Both the position numbers and the translations under genes were made by a program. A stretch of 64,000 nt of DNA from Dorea longicatena (GTDB taxonomy: Bacteria > Bacillota > Clostridia > Lachnospirales > Lachnospiraceae). The stretch spans positions 1,505,501 through 1,569,500 of the forward strand of contig NZ_CP100126.1 of the NCBI RefSeq assembly GCF_024168045.1, given 5' to 3'. Below, piece by piece: positions 1 through 9,092 of the stretch. The stretch's first letter is position 1. Each line of letters begins with the position of its first letter. The notes under the pieces were generated by a model that did not search any database, was not told the DNA's origin, and saw only the letters and a list, made by a program, of their open reading frames with translations.

Positions 1-2
1 CC

Positions 3-113
3 GGTTCCGGAAAAGTTACTGTTCCTGCAGCAACATTTACCGTCAACGAGACTACCGGTGAATGGAGTTCTAATCCGGGATTTAGCACTCTGACAATTAC
101 CGGAACAGTATAA
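3..113 (+). CDS. C-terminal end of an unidentified protein (5' end outside window)
   Basis: An open frame runs in from the window edge to a TAA at 111-113. The 36 visible residues are rich in Thr, Val, Gly and Ser with alternating hydrophobic positions, like the last strands of a beta-sandwich in a secreted or surface protein. No cell-wall anchor motif (LPXTG) follows. A good hairpin terminator starts 16 bases after the stop, which supports a real gene end. I do not recognise the family and the fragment is too short to assign a function. Confidence 0.5.
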   Translation, partial: GSGKVTVPAATFTVNETTGEWSSNPGFSTLTITGTV

Positions 114-129
114 GCATTAAAAAATGGCA

Positions 130-165
130 GGAGAGGCCATCTGAATAATGTCAGATGGTCTCTCC
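130..165 (+). terminator. Hairpin terminator after the leading gene fragment
   Basis: Two 15-base arms (130-144 and 151-165) pair fully with one G-U and a 6-base loop. The T-tract after it is weak (TTATTTT at 174-180), so termination efficiency is uncertain. Confidence 0.6.
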
Positions 166-185
166 CGTTGCGATTATTTTCCGAT

Positions 186-803
186 TTAATCTTCTGTATC
201 ATATTGTTCCTCAATGATATGTTTCACCTCTGAAACATCCATATCCAATACATCTGCAATTTTCTCAATGGACATCTTATGATTCATTTTTCTGAGCAAT
301 TCTCTTTTTGTCTTTCCAGCAATATTTCTTCCCATGCCTGCATATACTTCACCTCTGTTTTTTCACTTGCTTTAATCCGACAAACTCGTCTACGCATCTT
401 TTGAATCCGTTCACTTTTGCACTGTTCTGACACTTCATCTGTACTGTGTTCCATATATTTCAAAAGTTCTATCAGTTCTTGGGATACCACCTGGCGGCAG
501 CAGTTTACTGTCGATGATTCCCTGATACAAACGACTTCTTTTCAGAAGATTATGCGTATTTTCTTTCTGCGCCTCCACTTCGTATATCACATCGTCTTCA
601 TCCATAGCATAGACATCTAACCGGACCTGCCGATTATCCGTAGACGTTCTCTGTTCCTTCTCTGTCTGCGGTGGATGCTTCAGATTCGTCTTTTTACTTA
701 ATATGATGTCTAACATCGTCTTTACATTTTCAGGGTCATCCATTGCTTCATCGAATAGAAATTTGTCCAGCAAGTTTAATTCTTTTAATTCTTTTAATGA
801 TTT
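186..803 (-). pseudogene. Broken Rpn-family (PD-(D/E)XK nuclease/transposase-like) gene
   Basis: Three pieces of one protein lie in order but in different frames. The first (about 803-490) contains the family's N-terminal FLFDEA stretch and the nuclease core RLDVYAMDEDDVIYEVEAQ, with the D...E-x-Q active-site residues. The second (about 490-300) resumes near the C-terminus at SQELIELLKYM...VKYMQAWEE. The third (about 300-186) holds the terminal helix MSIEKIADVLDM and stops at 186. Intact members are about 300 residues. Here the middle is deleted near 490 and a second frameshift lies near 290-305. An in-frame TGA at 804-806 blocks the likely start. Rpn proteins promote RecA-independent recombination in E. 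coli; this copy should be inactive. Confidence 0.75.
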
Positions 804-1126
804 TCATTTGTTCATAAACAGCTCTCCTTTCTTATACAGATATAACTCCTTTAAAAGAAAAACTGCTTATTTTTATGAATATCATAGCATACATTTTATA
901 TATATATACCAGTATATATGAACAACTTTCTTTATCAGGCATGTATTTATCTGTTTTCTGTGGTTTTCATTTTTGATTAATGCCCGAATATCTGGGCTTG
1001 AAGTAAATGAATTGATAAATATAGATACGTTGCAGATGCTAGAATTTATCTGCGTGCCGCTAGAATAACATGCCTGATTTTTATTTTCAATGCAATTTCT
1101 AGAAATACTGATTTTTTGTGAACTTT
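804..1126. other. Intergenic stretch without a convincing gene
   Basis: AT-rich spacer between the Rpn remnant and the ABC ATPase gene. It holds an 11-base perfect inverted repeat, ATCAGGCATGT at 934-944 and its complement at 1068-1078. Between the arms is a 31-codon plus-strand frame (973-1068, TTG start) with no ribosome site. The 145-bp interval could be a small decayed element, but I see no transposase or target duplication. Confidence 0.4.
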
Positions 1127-1921
1127 CTACAACTCCTTCATCTTCCCAAGAATCTCCTGATAAAACGCTTCCTGATCCACGCCATTTCTCATATCTTCCA
1201 GAATCATTCCATCTTTCAGAAGAATCAGCCTGCTGCAATAACTTGCCATCTTCGGATCATGTGTTACCATAACAATTGTCTTGCCAAGTTCCCGATTGAT
1301 ATGACTCAGTGTATGGATTACCACATCACCGGACTTAGAGTCGAGGTTTCCGGTCGGCTCATCCGCAAGTATCAGATCCGGATTGTTGATCAATGCTCTG
1401 GATATCGCCACTCGCTGCTTTTCACCTCCGGATAATTCATACGGCTTCTTGTTCATCAGATGTGTAATTCCGAACTGTTCTGCATATTTCTGCGATTCTT
1501 CCATACACTCTTTCGCACTCTTCTTATCCAGGATCTTCGGAAGCATGATATTTTCCCTGACGGACAGACTGTCCATCAAATAGAAGTCCTGGAACACGAA
1601 TCCGATCTTTCTTCGTCGTATGTCCGCAAATTCATCCTTCCACAAATCTTCCGTATCATGTTCTTCAAAGAACAGCTTTCCTCCGGTCTGACGGTCTATC
1701 ATACCCAATAGTTTCAAAAGTGTCGTCTTTCCACATCCGGATCTTCCCATAATTCCGACAAACTCCTGTCTCTGGATAGAAAAATTTAATCCCTTCAAGA
1801 CGTGGATCTCTTTCTTCTTTTCACCATCTTCTCCATACTGCACATAATCACGGACCAGATTCTCTGCTCTTAATACGTCTGCCGTTTTTTTATTTTCATT
1901 CTTTTCTAATTTTTCATTCAT
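1127..1921 (-). CDS. ABC transporter ATP-binding protein (BceA/MacB type)
   Basis: 264-residue ATPase of the family that pairs with FtsX-type permeases in peptide-antibiotic sensing or resistance modules. Visible motifs are Walker A GRSGCGKT (59-66), Q-loop Gln111, signature LSGGEKQ (163-169), Walker B LILADE (183-188) and the switch His221. The first 20 residues are an extra charged segment. Its ATG shares one base with the permease stop codon, so the two are translationally coupled. It is the last gene of a four-gene operon. The export substrate cannot be read from sequence; a bacitracin, lantibiotic or other peptide response is the usual role of such modules. Confidence 0.9.
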   Translation of the reverse strand: MNEKLEKNENKKTADVLRAENLVRDYVQYGEDGEKKKEIHVLKGLNFSIQRQEFVGIMGRSGCGKTTLLKLLGMIDRQTGGKLFFEEHDTEDLWKDEFADIRRRKIGFVFQDFYLMDSLSVRENIMLPKILDKKSAKECMEESQKYAEQFGITHLMNKKPYELSGGEKQRVAISRALINNPDLILADEPTGNLDSKSGDVVIHTLSHINRELGKTIVMVTHDPKMASYCSRLILLKDGMILEDMRNGVDQEAFYQEILGKMKEL

Positions 1922-4605
1922 TACAAATCTGCTCCCTTTTCAATCTTTTTCACAATCGTATCTTCCAGCCACTTCAGATTCAGCCACTGTAATATGAAAT
2001 ATATAATCCAGAGTACACCTGCATTTATCACATAATTCTTCACATCATTCAGATGATAATCCCTGAGTCCAAATACAATTCCAGAATACAGTACCGTAAC
2101 TATAACGGCAATAACAGATGGGATCGTCACAAACCGGCTGATTTCCTTTTTCTCGATGCAGATCCGTTCCCTGCGATTCATTCCCAGACGGTTCATGAAC
2201 TGATACCGTTTCCGCATATCCGGCAGTTCCATCTGAACCTTCATATGAAGTAGGAGCATACTGATCACAGATAAAATAATAAGCACAAATCCATTCATCA
2301 CACATTCAAGGATTCGCTCCATCTGCCGCTTTTTCGCTGCTTCTGTCTTCGTATATGTACTTTTTACAAGCGAATCAAATGACTCATCATATGCATGTTG
2401 CTTTGCAAAATCTATTGTCAACTGATCTGCTTTTTTCTGGTATTTTTCCGGTAGATTTGCAAGGACAAGTTTCGTCGGCCATTCATGGATATTTTCTTCC
2501 AATACCGCATCCGACGTTTTTATTTTTTCTCCCGTACTCATGTCTGTCGTTTTCCAATAGTCTTTTATTTTGTCAAAATATGCATCAGCGAATACAATAA
2601 GATTCTCGTATTTTCCCTGTTTGAATGCGCCGATCAGACTCGAAGTCTCGGAGCCTGTAATCGTCCGTACCGGATAATAAGTCTGGTGCTCCATTGTATC
2701 AAAGCCAAACAATGGCTGTCCGATATGTAGATTCGGATGTATCATCAACTGATAGTGATCAATTGGTTTCGCCTTTGTTCCCTGATCTTGCTGATACACG
2801 ACATAAATTTTCTTTCCGTTCTTGTCAAGATTCAGATGCTTTTTCGGTTTTTCTCCGACTGCCTTCTTTAACTTTCGATAACTGCTCTCTGATATACCGA
2901 TATTCTGGCCTTGCTGCCAGACAAGATCAAATGGTCCTTCCAGACGTTCTGTATTATCTATCGTTGTTGCCCGGACCATCGGAATACTGGTCACTTCTGC
3001 TTTGCATTCTTGCTTAAGCTTTTCGATAATCCCTGTATCATTACTATTCGCAAGCCATACATAGTCGTATGGGTACAGCGTATCCGTCTTATCTGCGATT
3101 CTGTTAGATACAACTTTTACCGAGAAAAAGGACATCACACATACATGTATCACGATCATAAGTGTCAGATACTTTACAGTTGTCTGGTATCTGTGTCGTA
3201 TCATATGTTCTTCCGGAAGGGTTCGCAGGTATTGATCCATAGACGTTTCTTTTTTACGCAGGATCATGGCACCTATATTATACAGAAAAACATACAAACA
3301 CAGGAAGAACCCACACAAAAGAAAGATACTCTCTGAAAATCTTCTCTGTGTATACAGATACAGGACGATTACTCCCAGCAGCCCGCTGATCAACGCCCCT
3401 GCTTTTCTGCATATTCCCGGAATCTTCTCACTTTTCACCGCTGCATTTCTGGCATCGGCGGAACGTTCTCCTGCATGGATATCCCCAGAGATACCAAAAG
3501 CAAACAAACAGATAACAGCTATCACGATTGCCGTGATCAGATACACCTTCCACGATACCTCTGATTTCATATCGATTTTAGGAAAATGCTGTATAACAGC
3601 GGCATATATGCCAAACAAAATGGCTCTTCCAATCACAAATGCCGTCACCAGTGCCACCGCAAATCCGGCAAGTAATTCTCCGATCCAGGACCAGAACACG
3701 GCATTGCTCCGCATGCCAAGTGTCCGGAAAATCCCATCATCCGCCATCCGTTTTTTCCGGTAGAATACCATGACAACCGTAATCAAAAACAATGATATCA
3801 GTACGATCACGATCAGGCAGTCCTTCATAATCTCAGTCAGCCCAAGCCCTAGTAATTCATTATCATATCCATAGCTTCCGGAAAATGCCTCTCTCATTCC
3901 AAATCCAATGAACAGAAATGCTGCCGATAACAGAACCGATACAAATAAAAAAGAAAAATCTCTCCAGTGATATTTAAAATTCTCCCACAGCACATGGTAA
4001 TAAAGCTTCGAATATTTCCCTGGAAAATATAATCTTCTTTTCCGTTCCTGTTTATAATGCTTATCATTTTCCTGCGTTTTCAGGATCTGTTCACCGGATT
4101 CTTCCCATTCTTCCATGGATTTATGCATCAGTAACCGTATCCCCGTCCATATCGGAAATACTGCCAGATACCCAAGTAGATACATCGGGAACACCTGTAT
4201 CGTACCCGCACTGCTCCATGAACTGTTAAGTCCAATCTCGGCCACTACCGACAGCATTGCAAATAATCCGATAAGTTCTATGATAGATAAAAATTTTATT
4301 TCCCATCCCTTGATGTTACAGATAAGCCGTATTGTTTCGATTACTTCAAGAACGACATACAGCATAACACATACCGTGAATGTTTTTGCCAGTGTATGAA
4401 TATCCAGTGGTAATGCATCTGCTACTCCGTCTAAAAACGTCGTGTTATATGTATCTGCACAACTGTGATTTCTCAACACAGCAATTACATACATAATAAA
4501 ATTCTTCCGTTCTCCCGTTATATTCATCCACGGAAACAGAAAATATATCTGAAGTATGATCCCCAGAATAATATTCATCCGTCTCTTTTTCTCTTCCATT
4601 CTCAT
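1921..4605 (-). CDS. FtsX-type ABC permease with an extra N-terminal membrane domain
   Basis: 894-residue membrane protein. About 240-400 is a typical FtsX block (MADDGIFRTLGMR coupling region between membrane segments), followed by further helices. A large extracytoplasmic loop spans about 520-760, and a C-terminal FtsX block ends the protein. The first ~180 residues are an added membrane domain with no place in ordinary BceB proteins. They align without gaps to the start of the neighbouring kinase: GIILQIYFLFPW at 15-26, Cys49, Tyr53-Asn54 and Phe57-Leu58 all occur at the same positions there. The start overlaps the kinase stop by 4 bases and the end overlaps the ATPase start. It probably forms the transporter with that ATPase and a sensory complex with the kinase (inference). 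Confidence 0.85.
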   Translation of the reverse strand: MRMEEKKRRMNIILGIILQIYFLFPWMNITGERKNFIMYVIAVLRNHSCADTYNTTFLDGVADALPLDIHTLAKTFTVCVMLYVVLEVIETIRLICNIKGWEIKFLSIIELIGLFAMLSVVAEIGLNSSWSSAGTIQVFPMYLLGYLAVFPIWTGIRLLMHKSMEEWEESGEQILKTQENDKHYKQERKRRLYFPGKYSKLYYHVLWENFKYHWRDFSFLFVSVLLSAAFLFIGFGMREAFSGSYGYDNELLGLGLTEIMKDCLIVIVLISLFLITVVMVFYRKKRMADDGIFRTLGMRSNAVFWSWIGELLAGFAVALVTAFVIGRAILFGIYAAVIQHFPKIDMKSEVSWKVYLITAIVIAVICLFAFGISGDIHAGERSADARNAAVKSEKIPGICRKAGALISGLLGVIVLYLYTQRRFSESIFLLCGFFLCLYVFLYNIGAMILRKKETSMDQYLRTLPEEHMIRHRYQTTVKYLTLMIVIHVCVMSFFSVKVVSNRIADKTDTLYPYDYVWLANSNDTGIIEKLKQECKAEVTSIPMVRATTIDNTERLEGPFDLVWQQGQNIGISESSYRKLKKAVGEKPKKHLNLDKNGKKIYVVYQQDQGTKAKPIDHYQLMIHPNLHIGQPLFGFDTMEHQTYYPVRTITGSETSSLIGAFKQGKYENLIVFADAYFDKIKDYWKTTDMSTGEKIKTSDAVLEENIHEWPTKLVLANLPEKYQKKADQLTIDFAKQHAYDESFDSLVKSTYTKTEAAKKRQMERILECVMNGFVLIILSVISMLLLHMKVQMELPDMRKRYQFMNRLGMNRRERICIEKKEISRFVTIPSVIAVIVTVLYSGIVFGLRDYHLNDVKNYVINAGVLWIIYFILQWLNLKWLEDTIVKKIEKGADL

Positions 4606-5777
4606 TCCTCTTCCGCCCCTCTTATATCATATATCGAGATGATACAGACCAGATACTCCCCGTAAATTTTATATCGGAATATGCCGTCATATTTTCTGAC
4701 AATATCCTGTATGTTCTTCATTCCATATCCATGAAGTATCTCATCTTCTTTTACTGATACAAATTCCTTCTGATTCTGCACCGGCATTTCTTTAATTGCA
4801 TTTGAGGTCTCAATATATAATAAATGATTCTTCTTTTTTATCTTAATTTTTATCCAGCGCTTTTTATCTTGGATCCGTTCACAGGCTTCCAGCGCATTAT
4901 CTAGAACGTTTCCAAAAAGTGAAATAATCTCCCTGTCTGAAAACGGAAGGGTTGCAAATACTTCTGTCTCAATCTGCATATCCGTCTCTTTCTCTTTTGC
5001 ATCTTTCGTCTTTTGATTGAGGATCATATCCAGCATGCGGTTACCCGTCCAGATCTGATAGCTGTCATCCAGCATATCATCACTTAATTCATTCAGATAC
5101 TGGTGCAGTCCTTCCCAGTCTCTCTCCTGATCGTATTTTTTCAATGCAAGCAGGTGATTTTTCATATCATGTACAACCTTCCGGCTCTTTAACATTTCCT
5201 GATATTTTTCTTCCAGCGCTTTCACTTTTACCTGCAGCAACTGTTCGTCCCGCTCTTTCAGTTCTGTCTTATGCTTTGCTGTCTCCGTATCCCATGCAGC
5301 CGCCTCGATATCCAGAAACATCCAGATTCCAATAATACCTATGAATATCACCATATACATATAGATTCTAAGCTTGAACAGCGCACTGTCATCCAGATAG
5401 ATGTATGAAGCATCAAGATATAAGAAAAAAAGAACGATGGCAAGAACCCAGACATACCTGTGTATATCAAACGTTTTGATCCCTTTCATATGTCTGTACA
5501 ATTGCCATAGTTCGATCATCTGCATCACAATCATAAATGCTATGATCATGGTAAATGTCACTGCCGCAAAACCGGAATATTTCCATAAGATTGGATGCCC
5601 AGATAAGAAAATATAATTATATGCCTTGATGCAGCTTTCTTTCCGGAATATCTCGATCAGATACACGTGAATCGTGTGATACCCTCCGTCTATACGGATC
5701 CATGGAAAGAAGAAATATATTTGTAGCAGAATCCCCATACAAACATCTGCTTTTCGCTTTCTCGTCCATTCTTTCAT
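4602..5777 (-). CDS. GHKL sensor histidine kinase of a LytTR two-component system
   Basis: 391 residues. The N-terminus has about four or five membrane segments (16-26, 68-92, 108-125, 138-156), then a coiled coil (165-200). The phospho-acceptor box HDMKNHLL is at 203-210 (AgrC/VirS style), the N box GNVLDNALEAC at 289-299 and the G box HGYGMKNI at 349-356. Such kinases pair with LytTR regulators, and the regulator gene lies directly upstream with an ATGA overlap. The membrane part matches the first domain of the permease that follows, including GILLQIYFFFPW at 15-26 and Cys49. This suggests both proteins read the same signal or contact each other in the membrane. Confidence 0.9.
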   Translation of the reverse strand: MKEWTRKRKADVCMGILLQIYFFFPWIRIDGGYHTIHVYLIEIFRKESCIKAYNYIFLSGHPILWKYSGFAAVTFTMIIAFMIVMQMIELWQLYRHMKGIKTFDIHRYVWVLAIVLFFLYLDASYIYLDDSALFKLRIYMYMVIFIGIIGIWMFLDIEAAAWDTETAKHKTELKERDEQLLQVKVKALEEKYQEMLKSRKVVHDMKNHLLALKKYDQERDWEGLHQYLNELSDDMLDDSYQIWTGNRMLDMILNQKTKDAKEKETDMQIETEVFATLPFSDREIISLFGNVLDNALEACERIQDKKRWIKIKIKKKNHLLYIETSNAIKEMPVQNQKEFVSVKEDEILHGYGMKNIQDIVRKYDGIFRYKIYGEYLVCIISIYDIRGAEEE

Positions 5778-6490
5778 TCTACATTTCTCCAGTATTCCAT
5801 GATCCGTGTCTTCACATCCTGAATAGTCTCTGCCCCTGCCTGAATCTTAATCCCGTCTTCCAGATAGATGGCAGCCGTCGTGATCCGATCCACATGATCG
5901 ATATTGATAATATAACTTCTTCCGGCAAATATAAAAGCCGGGCTTTTCAAATCTTCAAAAATCTGATGCAGTGCCAGACGTTCTTTGTATGCGCCATTTA
6001 CCATTACAAATTCAACATACTTCTGCCCTTTGACCTTGCGGATACAGATAATGTCTTTATGATATAATTTTCTCTGGTCCGTCACCCCACCGATCCAGAA
6101 GAAATTCTGGCTCTCTTTTTGCTTTTCCTGATAAATTTTCTGTAATACTGCCGGCAAACGTTCCTTCATATCTCTTTTCAAAATATACTGATATGCCTCG
6201 AGGACATAACTATCCACTGCAAATTCGGCGTACGATGTCAGGAATACCAGGCAGATATCTTTTTGTTCTGCCTTTAAAATTCTTCCCAGATCGATCCCGC
6301 TTTTCCCCGGAAGATCAATATCTGAGATAACTACATCGTAGTGCTTCTTAACTTCCAGAAATTCTTCGGCTGTTTTATATATTTCGGTAGTTATATCCTG
6401 CACCTTAAGTTTCTCGAACTCCCGGCTAATAAGTCTTTCCACTTCCTGTCTTGTATGTTCTTCATCTTCTATCATTGCTATCTGAAACAT
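5774..6490 (-). CDS. LytTR-family response regulator
   Basis: 238 residues: receiver domain (about 1-120) with acidic pocket residues near Glu8-Asp9-Glu10 and the phosphorylated Asp57 in DVVISDIDLPG, then a LytTR DNA-binding domain (about 130-235). First gene of the operon; ATG at 6490 follows a GGAG at 6500-6503. It should control its own operon, since two identical 13-base direct repeats with 22-base spacing sit just upstream of the promoter. The regulator, kinase, permease and ATPase genes overlap end to end, so they are one transcription unit. Confidence 0.92.
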   Translation of the reverse strand: MFQIAMIEDEEHTRQEVERLISREFEKLKVQDITTEIYKTAEEFLEVKKHYDVVISDIDLPGKSGIDLGRILKAEQKDICLVFLTSYAEFAVDSYVLEAYQYILKRDMKERLPAVLQKIYQEKQKESQNFFWIGGVTDQRKLYHKDIICIRKVKGQKYVEFVMVNGAYKERLALHQIFEDLKSPAFIFAGRSYIINIDHVDRITTAAIYLEDGIKIQAGAETIQDVKTRIMEYWRNVE

Positions 6491-6530
6491 TTATATTTTC
6501 TCCGTATTTATTCACATAATTATTGCATTC

Positions 6531-6599
6531 ATTGTACCACGATAGTTACAAATATTGTTATAACTGGCCATGAATTCCGGGATTTGTGGCCATGAATTC
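6531..6599 (-). promoter_or_regulatory. Operon promoter with a pair of 13-base direct repeats (candidate LytTR site)
   Basis: A -10 TACAAT lies at 6531-6536 with no good -35, as expected of an activator-dependent promoter. Immediately upstream are two identical copies of TGGCCATGAATTC (plus-strand sense) at 6565-6577 and 6587-6599, starting 22 bases apart. LytTR regulators bind paired direct repeats about two helical turns apart, so the spacing fits; the sequence is not a clear match to published LytTR boxes. The alternative is a remnant of the repeated ends of an IS21-like element. Confidence 0.5.
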
Positions 6600-6816
6600 T
6601 TGAAAAAACGTCTGCTGATACAAAAAACTTACCATTGGCAAAGCTCCTTACAGATGTTTTGGCAGCCAAGCAGCTCCTTACGAACACATGGCAACACAAA
6701 AGAACTGCTATTTTAAGACTTTACTCCTAAAACAGCAGTTCTTATTTTTTCAATCATTTACTTCTAATATTTCAACCAGCAGCTCGTACTTTTCTCATTT
6801 CCGATAGATATTCTAT
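6600..6816. other. Intergenic stretch with short repeats and marginal small ORFs
   Basis: Contains a direct repeat AGCTCCTTAC (6642-6651 and 6672-6681, 30-base period) and a terminator hairpin. A 48-codon plus-strand frame (6570-6716) ends inside that hairpin. A 22-codon minus-strand frame (6697-6629) would encode a peptide with four cysteines. Neither has a ribosome site, so I do not call them as genes. Confidence 0.4.
6700..6743. terminator. Terminator hairpin between the peptidase and the two-component operon
   Basis: 16-base arms (6700-6715 and 6728-6743) pair with one G-U. On the plus strand six T follow at 6745-6750. On the minus strand the tract is TTCTTTTG, weaker but adequate for the peptidase transcript that arrives from the right. 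Confidence 0.65.
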
Positions 6817-8946
6817 CTATTCCGCTTTATTCAGTCCCATGTCCTCACTCGCTTTTGTCACAGGAACTTCCACCATCACAGAGTTGTCATCAATCTCTAC
6901 CGAATATGTCTTATGGATCAGGCAGTTTACCGGATCTTCTGTTGCAACAACTACTGCAAGTCTGTGTCCCGGCTCTACAGTATATCTTGTCGCATTGAGA
7001 TATACGGTATAATCATGATATTCACCTTTTTTAAGCTCGATGCTGTTCTGTGCCGTTTCCGGTGCGTAACCTGCTTCCGGATTACACAGATCTGCAAATG
7101 CACGTGTGATCACACGGTATTTTTTATGTACAGTATTGAATTCTGCCTCATCAAATGCCGGAAGATCTCCGCCATTCATGATTCCGCCTTCTTTTACTGT
7201 CGTGACCGGAACAATATTTCTTTCCGGATCTACAGTCTGGATACTGTCGAATTCTTCGTCACATACATCACAGAGAAGCACTGCAATCTCTACATCATCC
7301 ATTTTGCCGGATACTTTGGAATTACCAAGCTGCATGGTCAGTGTATCCACATCGTTTCTGTTTTCCGGATCGAAATCTGTTTCGATATTTCCGTCTTTTA
7401 ATGCTGCCTTTAAGTTCAGGCATACCGTTCCCTGTACAGTCACGGCTTTTTCAAATGGATCTGTCACATAACGCTGAGCCATATTTGTAGACTTCAGTGC
7501 CATCACATCATCAAAGTTTTCTGCACTGACACCGGCTTTTTCCCAGTCTGTATCAATCACTGTCTTACTCTCTTCTTTTGAAGTAAGCTTCATGGTATAC
7601 TCTGTTTCCCATGCACTTTCTGTTTCCCATTTTTTCTGATCATAGTTCGTCTGAGCAAGTACTTCCGGCATCTTTTCGGCACCATTTTCTACTCCGTACA
7701 GATAATGGGATATCCATTCATTTACGATATCATCATAGAATTTTCCATCGATCAGGATTCCGTAATTCTTATTCGCCATGGTCGGTGTGATATGTGGACC
7801 CTGATGAAGGATCAGTTTCACAGTCTGTCCTGCCTGTTCGAATGCGGTATGCATCATTTCGAACTGTTTTGTAGATACATTTTCATCATTGAATCCATGT
7901 ACGATCAGCGCACTGCACTTGATCTGGTCTGCATGCAGACGGTAGTTTCCGGCTCCCCAGAAATCCGGATCATAGTCGAATCCGCATTTTAACTGCTGAA
8001 GACTTAATTCATGATGGAATGCTGCAATATCATCCAACTGTTTCTCAGATAATGTCTCATCGTTATAACGGCTGGAACAGAAATATGCCAGGAAACTGTT
8101 CAGCATCTCTTTCGGCCAGTAACGCTGTGCACCCTGCATATTCTGCTGTGTATACCAGTCTGCGATACCTGCAACCGGAACAATTGTTTTCAGGCCTTCT
8201 ACGCCTGTGGTTGCAACTGCAAACGGCATGGTTCCGGCATAAGATCTTCCGGTCATGGCAACATTCCCATTCGCCCAGTCTGCCTTCGTCTCGATCTTTC
8301 CTTCACGGTCTGCGTAAGCCACTCTGTCGCCATGCAGCCATTCTACAACAGATTTGAATGCATCTCTTTCATACTCTGAACCGACATAGTTGAATCCATC
8401 TGAGCCAAGCGCTCCGAATCCGGCACTTACAACCACTGCAAAGCCGCGCACCAGATAATAATTGAAGTTATCTAGATTTTCATATACCATGCTGTTATTG
8501 TTTCCTTTATCCGGATAATACCAGTCTGCCGGATCTGCCTTTAATGCAAGATCCATGGCACTGATCGTCCCTTCCGGAATACGTGCAGGCACTTCTTTGT
8601 CAAGATCTGCAAAGTCAAATTTGCGGTATTCTTTGCTTTCTACTTCTTTCATATGATCATATCCGTCTGCCTGCACTCCTGCACAATACGGACGTGCTTC
8701 ATATAATGTTGCCGCCTTATAACTGCCTTCTACAGCACTTCTCGGAACCTGAATAAATGCTTTGACGAGATCTCTTTTTCCATCACCGTCCATGTCGTAG
8801 TCAGATTCCACATATACGCAGTATCTTACGATACTTGATGTGGCAGGATCATAGTTTTCTCCTGTCTTTCCGTCTGTGAATTTGAAAACAGGCTGTGCCA
8901 GTCCATTTTCAAATACAGGTACTTTACTGTAATTTTTTTCTCCCAT
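6817..8946 (-). CDS. Xaa-Pro dipeptidyl-peptidase-like serine hydrolase (S15 / CocE-NonD family)
   Basis: 709 residues, no signal peptide. The alpha/beta-hydrolase core carries the nucleophile in TGRSYAGT (Ser235) after a long N-terminal part, with the acid in HGFNDENV (Asp354) and the base in GPHITPT (His385). A C-terminal jelly-roll of about 270 residues follows. This is the layout of PepX and cocaine-esterase-like enzymes, which remove Xaa-Pro dipeptides from peptides. Length is close to PepX (about 760). A -10 TACAAT is at 8986-8991 and an AGAGAGG ribosome site precedes the ATG. It appears monocistronic with a terminator on each side. Substrate preference (peptide versus ester) cannot be settled from sequence. 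Confidence 0.85.
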   Translation of the reverse strand: MGEKNYSKVPVFENGLAQPVFKFTDGKTGENYDPATSSIVRYCVYVESDYDMDGDGKRDLVKAFIQVPRSAVEGSYKAATLYEARPYCAGVQADGYDHMKEVESKEYRKFDFADLDKEVPARIPEGTISAMDLALKADPADWYYPDKGNNNSMVYENLDNFNYYLVRGFAVVVSAGFGALGSDGFNYVGSEYERDAFKSVVEWLHGDRVAYADREGKIETKADWANGNVAMTGRSYAGTMPFAVATTGVEGLKTIVPVAGIADWYTQQNMQGAQRYWPKEMLNSFLAYFCSSRYNDETLSEKQLDDIAAFHHELSLQQLKCGFDYDPDFWGAGNYRLHADQIKCSALIVHGFNDENVSTKQFEMMHTAFEQAGQTVKLILHQGPHITPTMANKNYGILIDGKFYDDIVNEWISHYLYGVENGAEKMPEVLAQTNYDQKKWETESAWETEYTMKLTSKEESKTVIDTDWEKAGVSAENFDDVMALKSTNMAQRYVTDPFEKAVTVQGTVCLNLKAALKDGNIETDFDPENRNDVDTLTMQLGNSKVSGKMDDVEIAVLLCDVCDEEFDSIQTVDPERNIVPVTTVKEGGIMNGGDLPAFDEAEFNTVHKKYRVITRAFADLCNPEAGYAPETAQNSIELKKGEYHDYTVYLNATRYTVEPGHRLAVVVATEDPVNCLIHKTYSVEIDDNSVMVEVPVTKASEDMGLNKAE

Positions 8947-9056
8947 TGTAAAAACCTCTCTGATTCAATATTTTATCTGAAGAATATTGTACCACGCATT
9001 TCGGAACCGGGCAAATTTTCTTTCTGAAAATATCTGGAAATGACTGATACAGAAAA

Positions 9057-9092
9057 ATGCGTAAAAACAGTTCTTTATCTGTTTTTACGCAT
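9057..9092 (-). terminator. Terminator of the nuclease-helicase/AlkD operon
   Basis: Perfect 14-base stem (9057-9070 with 9079-9092) and 8-base loop, directly after the stop codon at 9093. Five T follow on the minus strand. Confidence 0.85.
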
